The notes beneath the pieces were generated by a model. That model was not told the origin of the DNA. It was given only the letters and a program-made list of their open reading frames with translations, and ran no database searches. From Jacaranda mimosifolia (lineage: Eukaryota; Streptophyta; Magnoliopsida; Lamiales; Bignoniaceae), in contig CM032126.1 of the NCBI GenBank assembly GCA_018894105.1, positions 30,602,391-30,666,390 of the forward strand: 64,000 bases of DNA, read 5' to 3'. Numbering within the stretch: position 1 is the stretch's first letter; each line of letters begins with the position of its first letter. The position numbers were made by a program, and so were the translations under genes. Of the stretch, positions 62,364 through 64,000 are shown piece by piece.

Positions 62364-64000
62364 TTATGAAGGGGGCTCATGGATTTCTACCATACCAAAA
62401 TGTCTTGCCATCTGGAAAGACAAAAAGACCAAGTATATGGCCAGAAGCCCACTGCCCAAAAACCTATCAGTCCTCATCATTCTCTTTGGAAGAATCACAA
62501 GGGCCCAAAGCAAGGCCACCATGAAAAATCCAATGGTAATAAATACAGAGTGGTCCACAGATATCACAATTGTAGCTGGAAAGCTGGTCCAAGCTGACAA
62601 AACCAGTGACAAGCCCAAGCCCACAACAGTGTTGAATATGGGCCCAGCATAGGACCCAGTAATGGCTAACTGGGCCCCATCTGGCCCACCTTTCTTGGCC
62701 ATTGTGACATTTGCAACTAAGTCACCTACTGAATTCCCCCATGCAAGAACCGTCAGGCCTAATATGGAATGGTCAATGCCAAGAATAAGGCCAATTGACA
62801 CCAATAGGGAAATCAGTTCTTGTGCCAAGAAATAAGTCCAAATGACACTCATAATAAACCCTTCTGCAAGCCAAAGAATTGAACACTTTCTTGGTGGGTT
62901 AAACCTCTCAGTTGTGCTAAATGCAAGAATCCCACTTGCAATTCCAATTGATCCGCCAATTGCATATATCACAAGTCTTGATTTTGCGCTACTGAAATCC
63001 CAAGCAAGAGCCAATGCTATAGGTGCTAATGTGACTGAGACAACTGCAAATGGCTTAGACCATTTCTCCTCAGAAACAAGTGGAATTGTTAGCCTTCTTG
63101 GGAGGTCAAGTGGCAGCTCCAAAATGCACAAGATTTTGTTCACGAAAATGGCCACTCTTCCTTTCTGATCAGCAGTTTGAGGCCCTTCTTGGTCTATAGA
63201 ACAAAACAGCGGCGCCTCCAGATGGTGCGATCCATCTTGCCCATTTTCCTCCTTACAACATGTGAAAATCAAGAAGACATATAAGAAATATAAAGAAATG
63301 AAAGAAAGAGCACCCCACACACTGATTTCTCCCAAGATGACAATCAGAAGTATGCAAGAAAGGGATAAGAGTAAGAAGAAAACATCTGTAATGAAACTCG
63401 GTTTGCTGATTTTTCCACCACAAGAAATGCTTATGATTCCAACCACGACGCAAGATACAAAGAATGCACCCCCTAGAATGCTGTTTAGGCCAATATCTGT
63501 GGTGCCATCACCTGTGAAAGAAATTATACTGGCAAAAACATCTGGCGCACCATTTCCTAGTGAAAGAAGAGAGACTCCTGCTATAGTTGGGGAAAGTTTC
63601 AGAATTTTCGACAAGCCGGCCAGTGAAGAGCTAAAATAGCTGCTTGCTGTATCTCCTAATAAATAGAATAGCAATAGAAGCCAAAGGGGTAGAGAAATGT
63701 ATCCAAGAAGTGGGCTAAATGAGCAGTAGAATAGCTGCAGATATGGAATATAGCCCCTTGGTTTGCATCCTTCGTGGGATTTAACATATGAGCATTTTTC
63801 CTGTGACCTATGAATCCCTTTGCAGCCTGTATCAGTATCTGTTATCTTGTAATAATTGGACATTGGATTAGAATCATCATTCCGTGGAAATTCGGATTTT
63901 GAAGAGTGGAAATGGGCTGTAATGAGGCAAGAGATGAGAAAAAGGAAGCTCAAGTTTAGCAGGATTTTGTATAGCCTCTCGGATCTTTGTGTGGAGAAGA
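62364..64000 (-). CDS. Cation/calcium exchanger (CCX family), start beyond the window
   Basis: An intronless minus-strand frame of about 545 codons, open to the right edge without an initiator ATG in the last 50 bases. Arabidopsis CCX proteins have roughly 550-650 residues, so probably only a short N-terminal piece is missing. It begins with a hydrophobic, signal-like segment (LLNLSFLFLISCLITAHFHS), followed by a Cys-containing lumenal part and two Na/Ca-exchanger halves. The first half has the alpha-1 motif LLSLGNGAPDVFASI (about 63530-63575); the second has the alpha-2 motif VLAWGNSVGDLVANV (about 62700-62745) and PIFNTVVGLGLS. These motifs bind the transported ions. Many hydrophobic segments indicate about 11-13 membrane spans. 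Plant CCX members move K+, Na+, Mn2+ or Ca2+ at the vacuole or other membranes; the ion cannot be read from sequence. Single-exon structure is usual for this family. Confidence 0.92.
   Translation of the reverse strand, partial: FSTQRSERLYKILLNLSFLFLISCLITAHFHSSKSEFPRNDDSNPMSNYYKITDTDTGCKGIHRSQEKCSYVKSHEGCKPRGYIPYLQLFYCSFSPLLGYISLPLWLLLLFYLLGDTASSYFSSSLAGLSKILKLSPTIAGVSLLSLGNGAPDVFASIISFTGDGTTDIGLNSILGGAFFVSCVVVGIISISCGGKISKPSFITDVFFLLLSLSCILLIVILGEISVWGALSFISLYFLYVFLIFTCCKEENGQDGSHHLEAPLFCSIDQEGPQTADQKGRVAIFVNKILCILELPLDLPRRLTIPLVSEEKWSKPFAVVSVTLAPIALALAWDFSSAKSRLVIYAIGGSIGIASGILAFSTTERFNPPRKCSILWLAEGFIMSVIWTYFLAQELISLLVSIGLILGIDHSILGLTVLAWGNSVGDLVANVTMAKKGGPDGAQLAITGSYAGPIFNTVVGLGLSLVLSAWTSFPATIVISVDHSVFITIGFFMVALLWALVILPKRMMRTDRFLGSGLLAIYLVFLSFQMARHFGMVEIHEPPS

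Overview
The window is nuclear DNA of a flowering plant, almost certainly a eudicot. The evidence is spliced genes with GT-AG introns, members of plant-specific families (an XBAT32-type ankyrin/RING E3 ligase, an ATL-type RING-H2 protein and a CCX-type cation/calcium exchanger), a strongly AT-rich background, and plant LTR retrotransposons, hAT elements and MITEs. The species cannot be fixed from the sequence alone.

Three host genes are supported. (1) An XBAT32 orthologue lies on the minus strand at 26782-32453. Ten exons can be placed; they join without a frame error into 504 codons (ankyrin repeats followed by a RING-HC domain). (2) An intronless ATL13/ATL46-like RING-H2 gene lies on the plus strand at 56930-58345 (471 aa). 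(3) An intronless cation/calcium exchanger gene lies on the minus strand from 62364 to the right edge; its start codon lies beyond the window.

The left third (about 1.5-22.3 kb) is a nested pile of dead transposons. A Copia element (from about 1546) is cut at 4844 by an Ac-like hAT element (4845 to about 7710). A second hAT element on the minus strand (about 7710-22274) follows or overlaps it. That second hAT is split by a complete but mutated Ty3/Gypsy element of the Tat type (8748-19504), flanked by a perfect 5-bp duplication (CTCAT). The Gypsy element has two LTRs, a second RNase H, a 68-bp tandem repeat array and an antisense open reading region before its 3' LTR. Its higher GC content and its many GTCGA words stand out from the AT-rich background.

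The middle (22.3-56.9 kb) apart from XBAT32 is intergenic and full of short non-autonomous elements. I could define several by their ends: a long-inverted-repeat element (23256-24150), a Tourist-like MITE inside an XBAT32 intron (29909-30331), a PIF/Harbinger-type element (35830-41020) broken by a second Copia element with both LTRs (36297-40890), a hAT MITE carrying a compound trinucleotide microsatellite (42341-42984), a foldback element (43015 to about 45449) split by a 1.6-kb LTR-like insertion, and another Tourist-like element (46815-47813) that carries a probable solo LTR with GC-rich palindromes. From 49.1 to 56.9 kb and from 58.4 to 62.3 kb I see only AT-rich intergenic DNA with microsatellites.

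The host genes share no obvious pathway beyond two being RING-type ubiquitin ligases. I found no convincing new multi-gene system. The most unusual structures are the antisense reading region and repeat array of the Gypsy element, the datable nesting junctions, and the foldback element with its nested LTR.
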